DNA of 64,000 bases from Nyssa sinensis (Eukaryota > Streptophyta > Magnoliopsida > Cornales > Nyssaceae), in assembly GCA_008638375.1 (NCBI GenBank), contig CM018041.1, positions 10,440,627 to 10,504,626 of the forward strand, given 5' to 3'. Below, one piece after another: positions 26,196 through 37,827 of this stretch. The position numbers were made by a program, and so were the translations under genes. The notes beneath the pieces were generated by a model. It worked only from the letters and a program-made list of their open reading frames with translations. It had not been told where the DNA came from and did no database searches. Position 1 is the stretch's first letter; the number at the start of each line of letters is the position of its first letter.

Positions 26196-26836
26196 TAGGG
26201 ATGCAAATTGGGCAGATTGGTCTCAGATTGAATCATACTTAAGTTTAATTCAAGTTTTAAAACAATTAATTCAAGTCCGATCCGAACCCGATCCTAAACT
26301 CAAACAACCCAACCCGAATTAGAATTCATTAATATTGGGTTCAACCTGAGTCTAAACCGATCTCGATTATTAATTCTAATTCTTAGATTTTATTCACAAT
26401 TTCTTTAATAAGTTATTATCTTTTTTCCTATTTTGATTTTATACTAAAAGTTTCAATAATTTCTCTCAATTTCTCATTTTAAAAGAAACAAAAATCGTTA
26501 AAATAATTCATTCAACATAATTTAATTTTAAAAAAATGTTAAAGTTCAACAAGTTTTTAAAGATTTAAAAATATAAATAGTAATTATTGTAAGAAATTTC
26601 TATTAATATAATGGTAGATAACTAAAGTATAAAAAATATAATATATAAAATATTGAATTCGGATTCAGGTTAGGCTTGGGTTTTCAAAGTCTCAATCGAA
26701 GTCCAACTCTAATTTAGATCAAAATTGAGTTCTTTTGCTCAAGTCTAACCTAATGTACAAAAAATGAAACCCAAGTCTTAAAAAAATTGGGTCGGGCCTG
26801 TTAGATTTAGATTAACCCATCCAAATTGTACCCCTA
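26196..26836. mobile_element. Probable old hAT-like MITE, 641 bp
   Basis: The left end TAGGGATGCAAATTGGG and the complement of the right end, TAGGGGTACAATTTGG, form an imperfect inverted repeat. Inside both ends are GATCCGAACCCGATCC-type blocks seen in many plant MITEs. The flanking 8 bp match at only 5 of 8 positions, so the target duplication is decayed or the ends are slightly off. Confidence 0.5.
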
Positions 26837-27272
26837 TTTGAGTTTGAATAGTGCTACTTTTCAATTTATGCATGCTTACACATATGTATGGTTACAATTT
26901 ACAAATTCAATGAAAATAACTTGTTTCAAATCTGTGCTAAATATTTGTACTTGTTACAGTTTGTTGAATTTTTTAAGATCTAAAAATTGTTAGATTGTTA
27001 GGTTTCTTGAGACTCATTTGTCATCGTTTGTTGAATTTTTCAATATTCAAAATTGAGATATTGACGTGGGTTTGTAAAATAATGATTAAATAATAGACTT
27101 TTGTTGACTAAAAAGAACATTTATACTTATAATAAAGCTCACTTGCTCAAGAAACAAAATTCAATGGAAAAGTTTCTTCAAATGTTATCAAATTTAAATT
27201 TGAGTATTTTGTAAGACTTACCTCCTACATAAATATTTGAACAAAAGTATTACTATTGAATATTAAATTTTT

Positions 27273-27799
27273 GGATAAATTACACTGATATTTTTAAAAT
27301 TTATGATCATTACACTGACCTTTCTTGAGGTTTCTGAAATTATACTGACATTCTTTAGTTTACAAAATAATATATATATACCTCATTCCAATCAATTTTT
27401 TTCTTTAAAATAACAAAAGTACTCATTTCATAATTTTTTTTTTCAAATTTTTAAATCTTGACCAATTTTTTTTTTCATTTTTTAAATAAATATGGATAAA
27501 ACCTTAAATTTATTTTTATATAAAATAAAAATACTTTATTTACCTTAAATTTATTTTTAAATAAAAAATTTAATTTTTTTTTTTAAAAAGGCAGAATAAA
27601 TTGGTCAAACTTAGAAAAATATAAAAATAAATAAATAAATAAATAAAAGAAATAATTTTGTCTTTAAAAAAAAAAACTAATTGGAGTCAGGTATCTATAT
27701 ATTATTTTATAAAGTAAAAATGATCAGTATAATTTTAAAATTTTTTAAAAAATTAATATAATTATCATAAATTTTAAAAAAAATAAGTATAATTTGTCC
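27273..27799. mobile_element. MITE with long inverted repeats, 527 bp
   Basis: The left end GGATAAATTACACTGATA and the complement of the right end, GGACAAATTATACTTATT, continue as an inverted repeat for about 50 bp, including a shared TTTAAAATTTATGAT block. This resembles foldback-type plant elements with TAAATTACAC ends. The flanks TAAATTTTT and TAAATATTT may be a worn target duplicate. It lies just downstream of the SOSEKI gene's stop codon. Confidence 0.6.
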
Positions 27800-27955
27800 A
27801 TAAATATTTTGCTTACCTAAAATTTTAAGAAAAATAGACCGAGTATTATTTATTTATTTTTTTTCACAATGAGACTGCTTGTACTTTCTTTCACTTGATG
27901 ATTACACTCGTGGTTGGAACTTGGCACTATTTTTAAACGTAAACTAGGACTAACC

Positions 27956-29396
27956 TTAGCGATCCAATGCTTCACGCTGCACCCTCTCCCCGTACTCCAC
28001 CCTCATCGAATACCCTCCGTTCTCCTTACTTTTTATTGACCCACAATTGTCGACTGAACCGGATCCACAAGTGATCAACTGCATCAAGACCTGAGAAGCC
28101 TTCATTCTCCCACTCGGACGCTCATTACTAGCCGTCCGATCTAGAATATCCGCTGACCGATCAACGTCCCTGGACCCACTCAGACCCTCCAATGCCTCTG
28201 AAATAGAATTTGAAACCGGCGGAAATATCTCTTCTCTACTCAGTTCTGTAATCATCTCTCCGCACTCTGCGATCGAAGCCTTTTCACGTTCCTCTCTCTC
28301 TTTTCTAACGCTTCTCCTTCGTCTCCTCTCGTCCTCTGTTTGAGTCGACGCGTCGGCGGCTCTTCCGGCTCTCTTTCCATTCGATTCGGCCTTGTAGACT
28401 CTGTATTCCTGAGAGTCAACTGAGCTCCATGACTGATTTCTCCTCCTGATAATTGCCGGAAAATTACAATCATCGCCAGAATTTTCTGTATACGGCAAGT
28501 GTTCCGATGATCCTGTTTTTTCGTAATACCTGAAGCTCAAAGAGTTTTGAAGAAGCTCTGAACCTTTGAGAACGTATTCACGGCCGTGCGTTGGGTATAT
28601 TAAGTCATTCTCTGATAAATCTTGCCAGACGAATCCATTTCTGTAGCTCCTGTTTTCACAATCAAATCGTATAGATTATATATACATACATATATATATA
28701 TCACATGAATATGTTACATTAGAAATTAAATAAGTAGAAATTATCGATTGAAGCTCTGTTTGGTTGCTCGGAAATTGTAAGAATTATAGAACTTTTTCTG
28801 GTCTGTCAGTAAAAGAACTTATAAGCTCTTTACATTTCTCAATATTTTAAGCTTTGACAAATTTCACAGATTTTTTTTTTCAATAAAAAGAAAACAATTA
28901 TTTAGAAAATCTTTTTCTTCCCTTTCCCTCTGTTTTCTCAACAACCAAACGGAATGCAGAATTTACCGTTTTGAAGACCAGGAGTACATGCTTGCCATGC
29001 CTCTTCCTCTGAGAAAGTTCATCCTATTCATCACATCTGCCAAACAGAGAAATCCAAGCACCATCAATTACAAATATTGCGTCACTCTATCAGCAAAAAA
29101 TTACAGTATTCTACTTCCACAAGAAAAATTTCTTCACATACATGTATGCTGTGTGTGTGTGTGTGTTTATTACCTCCGAGATAGAGTCCTTGGGTGGAAG
29201 AGAGTGGAACCTCTATAAAATGAGGCTGCTCGAGGTGGCCCTTTCGAGAGATATAGTATATAACAGGGACTTTATGGTCCATCTTTGCCTTCTGTTCGAT
29301 CAAAGTCTTGGTTCTTTCGGGACTATTCTCTGTGTCTTGCCATTTCTTTGGGATTAAAAGCTCTGTGCTTGGTCTTGAATTGGCCATAAAGCACAC
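27956..29396 (-). CDS. SOK: SOSEKI-type polarity protein (DIX-like domain, DUF966), three exons
   Basis: Exon 1 is 29396-29174 (donor GAG/GTAATA), exon 2 29036-28967 (acceptor TTGGCAG, donor CG/GTAAAT) and exon 3 28649-27956 (acceptor AAAACAG). All phases agree and give 328 residues. The N-terminal half is the DIX-like oligomerisation domain: KVPVIYYISRKGHLEQPHFI, EVPLSSTQGLYLGDV, RGRGMASMYSWSSKR, then GFVWQDLSENDLIYPTHGRE and YVLKGSELL. The C-terminal half has the ASTQTED motif and GRMKASQVLMQLITCGS. In Arabidopsis, SOSEKI proteins polymerise through the DIX-like domain and mark cell corners or edges; the role here is inferred. A second Met nine bases downstream is an alternative start. The length is near the low end for the family, and the last exon stops before the extended C-terminal tail that some members have. 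Confidence 0.87.
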
Positions 29397-29529
29397 AAAC
29401 GGGGTTTAGGAATTGTTGTTAGATGAAATAAAACAACAATGAAGGCAAGAGTGAAATCGAAAGAGGGTAATTACCCAAAAAAAGAAATACACAGTGAAAT
29501 ATTTATGTGTATGTATGTGTGTGTGTGCG

Positions 29530-29540
29530 TATATATATAG
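29530..29540 (-). promoter_or_regulatory. Candidate TATA box of the SOSEKI gene
   Basis: On the minus strand CTATATATATA lies about 135 bp upstream of the start codon at 29396, a plausible core-promoter distance given a 5' UTR of about 100 bp. It borders a (TG)n run, so chance occurrence is possible. Confidence 0.4.
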
Positions 29541-31257
29541 GGGAACAAGGGCTTGGGAAGAGAAGTGACGGTGGCGGGTAGATTCAGTTATGTCGAAGGG
29601 GGAGAGATGCAGTGGACAACTGCTAACTAACAAATTTTGTTTTTAATCCTTTCCTGAAATCATGCAGTGACACATTGAGTTTTGGTCTTTGGTTAGTTTA
29701 GAGGGTTCAAAATAAAAGAATGGGACATGTGACTGGCAAGTGTACTAAAAAGAAAAGAAAAAAAAAGGAGGAAAAATGGGTTTTGTATTTTAGATGATTT
29801 AAGAAAAAGATCAAATGGTTAAGTTTGATTAAGTAATTAATTTTTTTCATATGCTGCTAATTTATGTAATTGGATCATAAACTTGGTTTCTGCAGCTTCA
29901 GCAATAGGAGAGTAGCTTGGTATTGCTTCATCAATTTGGATGGATAAGCACCCTAACAAGTTACATAATGTTGATAACACTATGCACATATACATATACA
30001 TATACATGGCAGATGTATGGATTTTTTCACAAGAACTTCTTCAAAGGTCAGATGTTCTTTTATGTAGGGCCAAAAACCAACATTTTCCTCAAAAGACAAT
30101 GGATATGATTAATAAGGCAAGCATGAGCTCACGGACCAAAGTAAGCATTAGGACAAAATTCCAATTTTCAATTTCCCGATTCAAATCCAGTCCCGTGAAA
30201 CCATGGCCACCCAAAACTGGGTTTGACAATTAGAAGTCTGGGCCACCCCCAACCATCAGCCATTATCCTAACTTCCAAAGTCTCACTCTAGAAGCTCAAG
30301 AAAAAGACACGAAACAGAGATGTATCAAGTTTTCCATTACCATGTTGCAGCTTTACAGTCTATTTTCAAAACACCAGTCATCACATGCTGTCGCGGCCGA
30401 GGCACTCTCTTCTTACACTCCCCTTTTTGTTTCTGTCTCTATATGCTTCTCCATATATACTTGGTCCTTCTATGTTCTGGTTTTTTCTAGTCACGACACA
30501 ATGCCTGAAAATCATGGGTTTTTGCTAGCTGAGGGAGCAGAAACATGACTTCACGATGACTCTTCATCATACTTGAAACAGTGAATTGTCCACCATTAAA
30601 TCAAGTGGTGTAGGATACAAACGTGATTATACTGGTGCTGTCGAGGAAAATTTATTCATTGGTCACCCAGATCTTGTTTTACTAATATTGTACTCAGGAC
30701 CAATGAATACATGCTAGTTGTCAAGATGGTGCAAATGAAGAATGCAACTTGATGTTTGTCAGCTGTCTGCTGATCCCTACTTGTTTTTGAGCCAAGGACA
30801 ACAAAAAAGATCTAATCAGCCTGTAAAATCAAGTGGATCATCACTTGACTAAATTGAGAGAGAGAGCCTAATAGCGGTGTTTCTGGATCAGGGGCTACTG
30901 ATTTGATATAAATAATGCAAACGAAAACTTTTTAACTTAAAATTTATAGTACTTAAGAGATTTATGGTGCAAAAAAAAAGACAGGACTTTTTTAGTTTTT
31001 TCCGATCACAGCAAGCAAGCCATGAATAACTCCATGATTTTATTTTAAGGGAAACTTCAGGAGAGAAGTAATAAAATGTGCATTATCATTAAGAAAGTTT
31101 CACATTAACCGGGGTAATTCGTGGCGGGGGGAGGGGGAGAATGTGGTGTTACAGCTACCTTCTATGACAGTACATCATAACGAAAAGAAATGGAAAAAGA
31201 AAATGCATTGCCTTCGATCTATTAAAACAGCAAATGAAATAGAAATTCCAACGTGAT
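29541..31257. other. Intergenic region
   Basis: Upstream sequence of the SOSEKI gene followed by spacer. Open frames of 60-100 codons exist but show no family resemblance and no coding bias. Nothing else stands out. Confidence 0.5.
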
Positions 31258-31876
31258 TAACTTGCATTGGAATTTCTCAGGTCAGCAGTTTGTTTTTCTG
31301 GGCAAGACAATGATTAACTTGCCTTTCTTATCTTCCCACTGACAGAGCTTACCCCACCATTATCAGCTTTCTTACTTGCTGACATGGATTTTGAATTCAT
31401 TTCTGATACTTTCTTTGGAACTGCACATCTTGTCCTCACAGGTCTCCCACATACAGTCTTTTGATCCAATTTCAATGCGATGGTTAGAGGGAGACTACCA
31501 GTGAAATCCACATGGTGTAACCTTGGAATTCTCCTGTTTCCTTGTCTTCACCAAATTGAACAGAAAATATACCGTAATCAGAGAGAAGTTTCGCAGTTCA
31601 TCCTCAGTTATATCCCTTGATAAATTTCCAACATAGATCTCATTGTAACGCTCCACAATTGCAGGGGCAAAGTCAGATATTTGTTAGCTCTATTTGACTT
31701 GTAGGGCTGGATTTTAAAAAACAGTCCATCCCTGCAACAAGGTAGAAGTTTGCATAAGCAGGACAGAGTTAAAATGGGATATTGGAATGCTAATTGAAGA
31801 AAATCTAATTTATAATACTTACAAGTTGCTTGTCAGCTCCATCAATGGCCAAATCTCTTTTAGCTGCAGCTTCAGT
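31258..31876 (-). pseudogene. PHIP1-like RNA-binding protein fragment (RRM), broken copy
   Basis: A 54-nt exon-like piece (31876-31823) reads TEAAAKRDLAIDGADKQL with a CTT/GTAAGT donor. After an intron the next exon starts near 31730 and reads FKIQPYK. Then comes a linker and an RRM start (AIVERYNEIYVGNLSRDITE, with the RNP2-type IYVGNL). Further on are ETGEFQGYT and DFTGSLPLTIALKLDQKT, then VCGRPVRTRCAVPKK. At least three frame changes separate these pieces. The tail ends LSCPEKQTADLRNSNAS at 31258 and appears to lack the CCHC knuckle expected after SGKIR. PHIP1 (phragmoplastin-interacting protein) has two RRMs and zinc knuckles. This copy holds only the end of RRM1 and a broken RRM2. Retained introns point to a duplicated or decayed gene, not a processed copy. 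Confidence 0.72.
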
Positions 31877-33354
31877 CTGCAGAAGAAATGCATCAATAAG
31901 ATCAATTGAAAAGCAAAAATTCCCTCTAAATGACAAGATTTGTACTTTAATGCAATTTTCAAAATTATAACACCCAAGTGTTTTCTATAAATTTTTTGAA
32001 CACAAACAATATTGACACGTCAGTCATTATTGAAACAAAGACCTCAGACTTTTCCTGAAAAAATTTCAACTTGATTTCCGACCTTTTTTTTTTTCTTTTA
32101 CAATTTCAAGCCAGTTTGATACGGCAAGCATCTTTAAATCAAAATTCAAATATCTGAAATAAATTTAAAAGAAGAAAAGTTTACGTTTTGCTAATTTTGT
32201 TAATTAAGATGACATTCTTTCAATTTGCAAACTGCAATTGACTGAATCATTCTTCCCCCTATACATAACATGTGCACAGAAATGAAAAGAGTCAAAGTAT
32301 AAGATTCATCAAAAGGTTATTTGGGTAAGGGAGCACAACAATATCAGAAATGTGTTGTAGGATAGAGAGTAATGTGCCGTAGCAAATTATCATATGTCGC
32401 ATAGCCTACAACTTTCGTTTTAACATTTAATATGGTATTGATACGAGACTCATATGAAATTCATATTAATACCAACATCAGAACATTGTCACAGGATGCT
32501 ACAGTTGCATTGAACTTTATTTTTCAACAAACCTAAACTCTCTTCATAATTCATATGCATTTGAATTGTATGGAATTCAGATTCTCAAAGTGTGAAAGTA
32601 TTTAAAAATCAGTGAGCGTAGACAAAGCTATGACCGGCTAAATTGGGTCGCTGTCATGCTGATATTGTCAAAGTTCATTTTCATATGCATCTCTGGTTAA
32701 AAAAAGGAAAAGAAAAAAAAAGCAGCATATAATCCTAACCTAAAATCTCTTCCCAATGAGAAGTTATTTTAAGTGACCGTTGTTACACTTTAATATGGTA
32801 TTAATACGAGACTCATATGAAATTCATATTAATACTAACATCAGAACACTGTCACAAGATGCTACAGTTGCATTGAACTTTATTTTTCAACAAACCTAAA
32901 CTCTCTTCATAATTCATATGCATTTGAATTGTATGGAATTCAGATTCTCAAAGTGTGAAAATATTTAAAAATCAGTGAGGGTAGACAAAGCTATGACCGG
33001 CTAAATTGGGTTGCTGTCATGCTGATATTGTCAAAGTTCATTTTCCTATGCATCTTTGGTTAAAAAAGGAAAAGAAAAAAAAAGCAGCATATAATCCTAA
33101 CCTAAACTCTCTTCCCAATAACAAGTTGTTTTAAGTGACCGTTACACTTTACAGAGGAAGTCATATATGGCTACGAAACTCAAATGAATAACTTTCTTTC
33201 CCCAACATCCGCCTACACACAAAAGAGAATAATGCTACTCTTTCCAAAAATAAAATTCCAAAAGGTAAAATCTCAAGCAATAGCATTTTTTGGTTGCACA
33301 TCAAATCATGAAATGAAGCGCTACTAATATAATCCCGACAGATCATTCATAATC
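31877..33354. other. Non-coding region with a 363-bp tandem duplication
   Basis: I see no gene. This could include further lost exons of the PHIP1-like pseudogene upstream of 31876, but I could not recognise any. The main structure is the tandem repeat listed at 32426-33150. Confidence 0.5.
32426..33150. repeat. 363-bp tandem duplication, two copies
   Basis: A unit beginning TTTAATATGGTATT starts at 32426 and again at 32789. The copies agree almost throughout, including the GACCGGCTAAATTGGGT and AGCAGCATATAATCC segments, with scattered single-base differences. That suggests a fairly recent duplication. Confidence 0.9.
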
Positions 33355-33763
33355 CGTTTGGTAACACTTTTTTAAAGTATTTTTTAATAAGAAAAAAATA
33401 ACTTTAATAATTTTGCTTAAAAAAAGTAAAATTATATTTGATAACTATTTCTCAAAAATAATTTTATAGCTATATTAATTTTTTTAATGTATCCATTAAA
33501 ATCATTTTTTAAAAATAATCTTGAGACCGTAGTAGTGGTGGTGGCATAGCAGTGGCAATGGCGATGGTGGGGCGGCGTTGGTGGTAGCAGTGGCACAATT
33601 TGAACAAAGAAAGCATAAAAGTATTTTTTTTACTTAGAAAAAGCAAAAAAATTGATTGTGCTCAAAAGTCCTTTTTTTGGGTGCAAACTAAACACTACTT
33701 TTTGCTCTTTTTTTTTTTGGCTTAAATAAGCAAAAAAGTACTTTAAAAAAGCGTTACCAAACG
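33355..33763. mobile_element. MITE with inverted-repeat ends, 409 bp
   Basis: The left end CGTTTGGTAACACTTTTTTA and the complement of the right end, CGTTTGGTAACGCTTTTTTA, match at 19 of 20 positions and continue as AAGTA. The middle holds a GGTGGTGGC/GGCGGCG-rich block. I could not define a clear target duplication. Confidence 0.7.
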
Positions 33764-34499
33764 AACACTGTTTTTATAAAAAAAATTGGTAAGTGTAGAC
33801 TTTTTCCAAGGAAAAACAAAGTTAAAAAAGAAAATTTCTTCACCTTGAAATTTACTTACTCAATGATGCCCAATAACTAGATACAGATATCCAACCCTGC
33901 TTGTATTTTCATTATTCCAAATTAGTACAAGGTAAATGAACGCACCTCTATCTTGCAAATGTTGAATCCATTATCTGCAATTGTTAGATTTGGTGGAATA
34001 ACATAAAAGAGAAAAGAAATAGAGAATAAAGAGAAGCGGAATAACCCGAAGGACTACATTGTATTAGATTGACTTATTAAACCTAGCTCTAATACCATGT
34101 TGAGAGAAAGAGATAATATAAACATAGAATGTATATGTATATTGTATATTGTGTATTGTGTTACAAGGGAGATAGCCCTCCTTTATATAGGAGAAGAAGA
34201 GCATACAAATGGAAGGTAAGAGAAAAGAAAAAAGAGAGGAAAAGGAATAGGAAATCCTAGAGCTATACACATATATTTGTTAACACCCCTGCAAACTCAA
34301 CGGGTTAAGGCAGAGGCCAAAATCTGGAAGTTAACAGTTGATTTGTTGGCATTATGGTTGAAATGTAGATGTTACCCGAGCTGACATGGCTGTGGAGTTG
34401 GACTCTCAATAGAGTCAATGACGGCGCATGGAAGCCCGAAGTTGGAACTGAAGGTGGCGCATAGAAGCATAACTGATGGTGTGTGTAGCCAATTCTAAT

Positions 34500-34881
34500 G
34501 GCGACACATGGAAGTGTGTACTCGATCTAATTAAGTTGACCACGTGACGGAACACGTAGCTGGTGGTGCTGGAACACATGTTGAACACGTAACGGAACAT
34601 GTGCGAGAGTTTACATGGCATAATACGTAATTGAAGATATTGGACATGTGGCGTAACACGTGTGAGGGCTTACGTGTCATAACATGTAACTGAAGATATT
34701 AGACACGTGGCATAACATGTGTAAAGATTTACGTGGTGGAACATATATATGATGGAGTTGGAAACGTGGCATAACACATTCTGAAGCTGGACACATGGTG
34801 GGTGATGCTAGACACGTGGCGGAACACGTGCCTTATCAAAATAACTTATGAGATATTGGACATGTGGCAGAACACGTGCTT
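34500..34881. repeat. Degenerate ACGTG-rich repeat array inside the LTR element
   Basis: About eight loosely spaced copies of a GACACGTGGCGGAACACGTG-like unit lie between 34540 and 34881, separated by short spacers such as GAAGATATTGGA. Each unit holds two CACGTG or ACGTG cores, i.e. plant G-box/ABRE-type bZIP/bHLH sites. The array is non-coding and fills much of the element's interior. Confidence 0.7.
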
Positions 34882-35202
34882 GAATGAGCTTATGATCAGG
34901 TGCGCATAGAACGTGAGTGCCCATTGAGAACATGTTCTTGGTGGCAGATTTAGAACATGGGCCTAGATTTGTGAATGAAGACTAGTTTAATTACGGTGAA
35001 ATAAGTGGCCAATGGGTTGAGCTCTAATATTTTCTCATAGTGGCCATCAGTGATGGTAATGGCAGTGTATTTGCGGCGCCAAGCAATAGTGATGATAGTA
35101 GTCACCACAGTGTGGGTTGGTAAAAGAAGAACCGTCGGAAGGTTATAAGTGATAGTAGTTACCACTTAGGGTTGGAAAACTTAAGAACACCAAAGCATTA
35201 TG

Positions 35203-35214
35203 GCTCTGATACCA
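35203..35214 (-). promoter_or_regulatory. Primer-binding site of the non-autonomous LTR element
   Basis: The minus strand reads TGGTATCAGAGC immediately after the end of the right-hand LTR, complementary to initiator tRNA-Met. This fixes the element's orientation. Confidence 0.9.
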
Positions 35215-35532
35215 TGTTAGATTTGGTGAAATAACATAAAACATAAAAGAAATAGAGAAGAAAGAGAAGTAGAATAACCCAAAGGATTACAATTGTATTA
35301 GATTGACTTATTAAACCTAGCTCTGATATCATATTGAGAGAAAGAGAGAATATAAACATATAATGTATATGTATATTGTATATTGTATATTGTGTTACAA
35401 GGGAGAGAGCCATCCTTTATATAGGAGAGAAAGAGCATAGAAATGGAAGGTAAGAGAAAACGAAAGAGAGAGGAAAATGAAATAAAGGAATAGGAAATCC
35501 TAGAACTATACACATATATGGTTAACAGCAAT

Positions 35533-36064
35533 GATCAAATAAAGTTCACTAAGCAAGACAAAGTAAGCCAGCTCAGTGCCCAGGCAGCTAATTTCCTCAG
35601 ATTTCTCAACAGCGACATTGATCATAAGAACATAGTTTTAATTTATCCAAAAGGTCAGATTGCAATTCCTTGCTCTTTACGTTTAATCCTATTAATTAAA
35701 AGAAAAACAAAACAAACAAATTAACAAACAGACAAAACAAAACAAGGTGAAAGCTCCCTGCATTTTTTTGATTCGTCTTTATCACAAAATTGTATTCAAA
35801 TGCAATATAATATATAATGGCAGTTTGAACCACCCTTCCCACAAAGTTGAATCTAGCATGGGCAGAAGCAGCTCCCCCAAAGAAAAAGAAGAATCAAAAT
35901 CATAAGCGCAATCCGAGGCTGGACAAAGGAAGAAACCATCTCAGTTCTGCATCCTAAATGTTAAAAAGTAAGAAATAAACTTTATATTTCCAATTTTATT
36001 CTTTAAACAATCCTATTACTACATACTGCAGAAAGACTAATTGAATTTTGGAACAGGTCCTATC
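35533..36064. other. Upstream region of the F-box gene
   Basis: AT-rich with no independent gene. An acceptor-like GGAACAG just before the start codon suggests that a non-coding 5' exon could lie here. I cannot place a TATA box with confidence. Confidence 0.4.
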
Positions 36065-37827
36065 ATGGAAGAAAATAACGAAGATCGGATTAGCAGTTTA
36101 CCTGATGAGATCCTTTTCTGCATCATTTCTTTTCTCCCTTTTGAATCTGCAGTACAAACCAGTGTTCTTTCAACCAGATGGAGAAGCCTATTGAACTGGA
36201 CTTTATTGCGACATGGAACTAAAGAAGATATTTCTTCTGCAGTTGCTGAACTTCTCACTCAGTTTGATGACCTCAATCCGTTAAAGAGTCCTCGAAGGCT
36301 TCAGTTTCACTTTGGCCAAGGTCACATCCTCTTGGCTTCCACTGGGTTAAATAGGAAACTTCATCTTGATTTCTCTAAAGGAAAACAAGAGTTTCCAAGG
36401 CAGTTTGGCTGGCAGTTAAAGCCGAATCCCTGGAACTTTATGCCCTCTCTACCTCTCTGTCCCTCTTATCTCTATGTCAAAGCTCCTAAATTAACATCTT
36501 CTATCTTTGTCAAAACTCTTGTATTGACATCAGTGAACTATCTTAGCAGTGACATAGTTACCTCTATGGTTACGAAATTTCAGTTTCTTGAAAGCTTAAC
36601 TATCACAAAATGCAGTGGATTGCGATCTCTACATATTGAAGCTACTTTGAAGCTTCATAACTTGAATGTTTTGGACTGTCCCCAGGTGAAATCTTTTTGT
36701 ATTGAAGCTGATGAACTTCAATCTTTTCGGTATAGAGGGAAACTTCCTTGGTTTTGGCTCCAGGGAATGTTTTCCTTGGGAGATGCAATGCTTGATTTCA
36801 GAGAAGGCCCAGGCTACAATAACTTTGAGTGCCGGGATTTTAACTCACTTCGTTCAGGGATAAGAAATGTTGAAATTCTTACACTTTGTAGATGGACATT
36901 GGAGGTAGGTCTTGAATATCTCTTATGTTCAGTTATACATATTTGAGACTACAATGGTTTTTGGTTGATTTTACTTTTTGATTCAGCATATGCAATTCAA
37001 GCCCCTGAACTTCCTGTTGTAGGTAATTGTCGGCCCAAGGCTAGTAAATTTCAAAAATTTAAAAGACTTATGGTGGATCGATAATTCAATGAAAGAACAC
37101 AATGTTGATGCCTTAGTCTCCTTCCTGAAAATCTGTCCTTCGTTGGAAAGACTCTTCATAAATGTAAGTTTCTTTTCCGAATAAAGGAACAAGTCTCAGT
37201 TCACAAAGTACTTATGATTTCATCAATTGGTCTATCTTGTATGATAATTAGCAGGAAATTCATTGTATGATAATTAGCAGGAAATTCATTAAGCAGTCCT
37301 TATAAATGAACTTCAATTCAATATATTGAACAAATTTTTAGGGTGTTGTCATGATAAGTACTCTTTCAGTAGCCATTAGAAGCCATACATACTTGCAAAT
37401 GTTTCATAAAATGCTCCAAATAATAAATCCTTTCCAGGCTTAAATGTTTACACCCTGCCAATGAAATTTGCAGATTGTCCCTACAAGTTACCGCATGTCA
37501 AGCACCACCAGTAAGTGCTCGAGTCAAGCCAGTAGGCTTGCACGACTGGGTCATTTGAAGCTGGTTAAATTGGAGGAATTGGCAGACGAAGAAGATGTGA
37601 TTTTATTGGCCGAGAATTTGCTTGAAAAATTTAATGTGGAGCCTTTGATCATAGTAACATCACATGGGAACCATTCGCGGAGTTTATTGAGGATCCCAAA
37701 GCAACAAAGTAAGAGAAATGAGAAAAAGGCTCACCAGTCAGAGAAAAGGAAGTACTCTTACAAGTTTGTAGAAGAAGTTGAAGATAACAGTGGTCTAGAT
37801 TCAAAACATGCCCACATGAGTTTGTAG
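36065..37827 (+). CDS. F-box/LRR (FBD-like) protein, three exons
   Basis: The start ATG is at 36065; the frame extends 24 bases upstream without another ATG. Exon 1 36065-36904 ends GAG/GTAGGT, exon 2 is 37023-37163 (after TTGTAG, before GTAAGT), and exon 3 is 37474-37827 (after TTTGCAG) with a TAG stop. Phases agree and give 444 residues. The F-box at about residues 8-46 reads EDRISSLPDEILFCIISFLP then FESAVQTSVLSTRWRSL. Leucine-rich repeats follow (FLESLTITKCSGLRSLHIEA, LNVLDCPQVKSF), then an FBD-like C-terminal part (LKICPSLERLFIN, LARLGHLKLVKLEEL) and a basic, charged tail. Such proteins recruit substrates to SCF ubiquitin ligases; the target cannot be told from sequence. A related, broken copy lies 10 kb downstream at 47.7-50.2 kb. 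Intron 2 holds a 27-bp tandem duplication at 37237-37290. Confidence 0.85.

Larger units (their letters stand above)
22968..27955. other. Intergenic region between divergently placed features, with MITE relics
   Basis: The first 150 bp should be the 5' UTR and promoter of the HARBI1/ALP1-like gene. The remainder is AT-rich with no supportable gene. Two MITE-like elements are listed separately. At 25899-25980 a short degenerate unit (GAGGCTTAATTGACCAGCACC-type) occurs three times. Confidence 0.5.
33982..35527 (-). mobile_element. Non-autonomous LTR retrotransposon (TRIM/LARD-like), 1,546 bp
   Basis: Two LTRs, 33982-34285 (304 bp) and 35215-35527 (313 bp), start TGTTAG and end TTAACA in plus orientation. 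The flanks are the 5-bp duplicates GCAAT (33977-33981 and 35528-35532). Orientation is minus: a tRNA-Met-type primer site abuts the inner edge of the right LTR, and a purine run (complement of CCCCTGCAA) abuts the inner edge of the left one. The LTRs differ at roughly 8% of sites by eye, so the element is older than the 12 kb Copia. The 929-bp interior encodes no gag or pol, so movement would need proteins from elsewhere. Confidence 0.88.

Noticed and set aside
34500..34881. Small minus- and plus-strand frames within the LTR element (possible gag)
   Set aside because: They read through a degenerate nucleotide repeat and show no gag or pol motif.
36041..36064. Extended start of the F-box protein
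   Set aside because: The extension opens with TTG, not ATG. The ATG at 36065 begins a protein that goes straight into the F-box.
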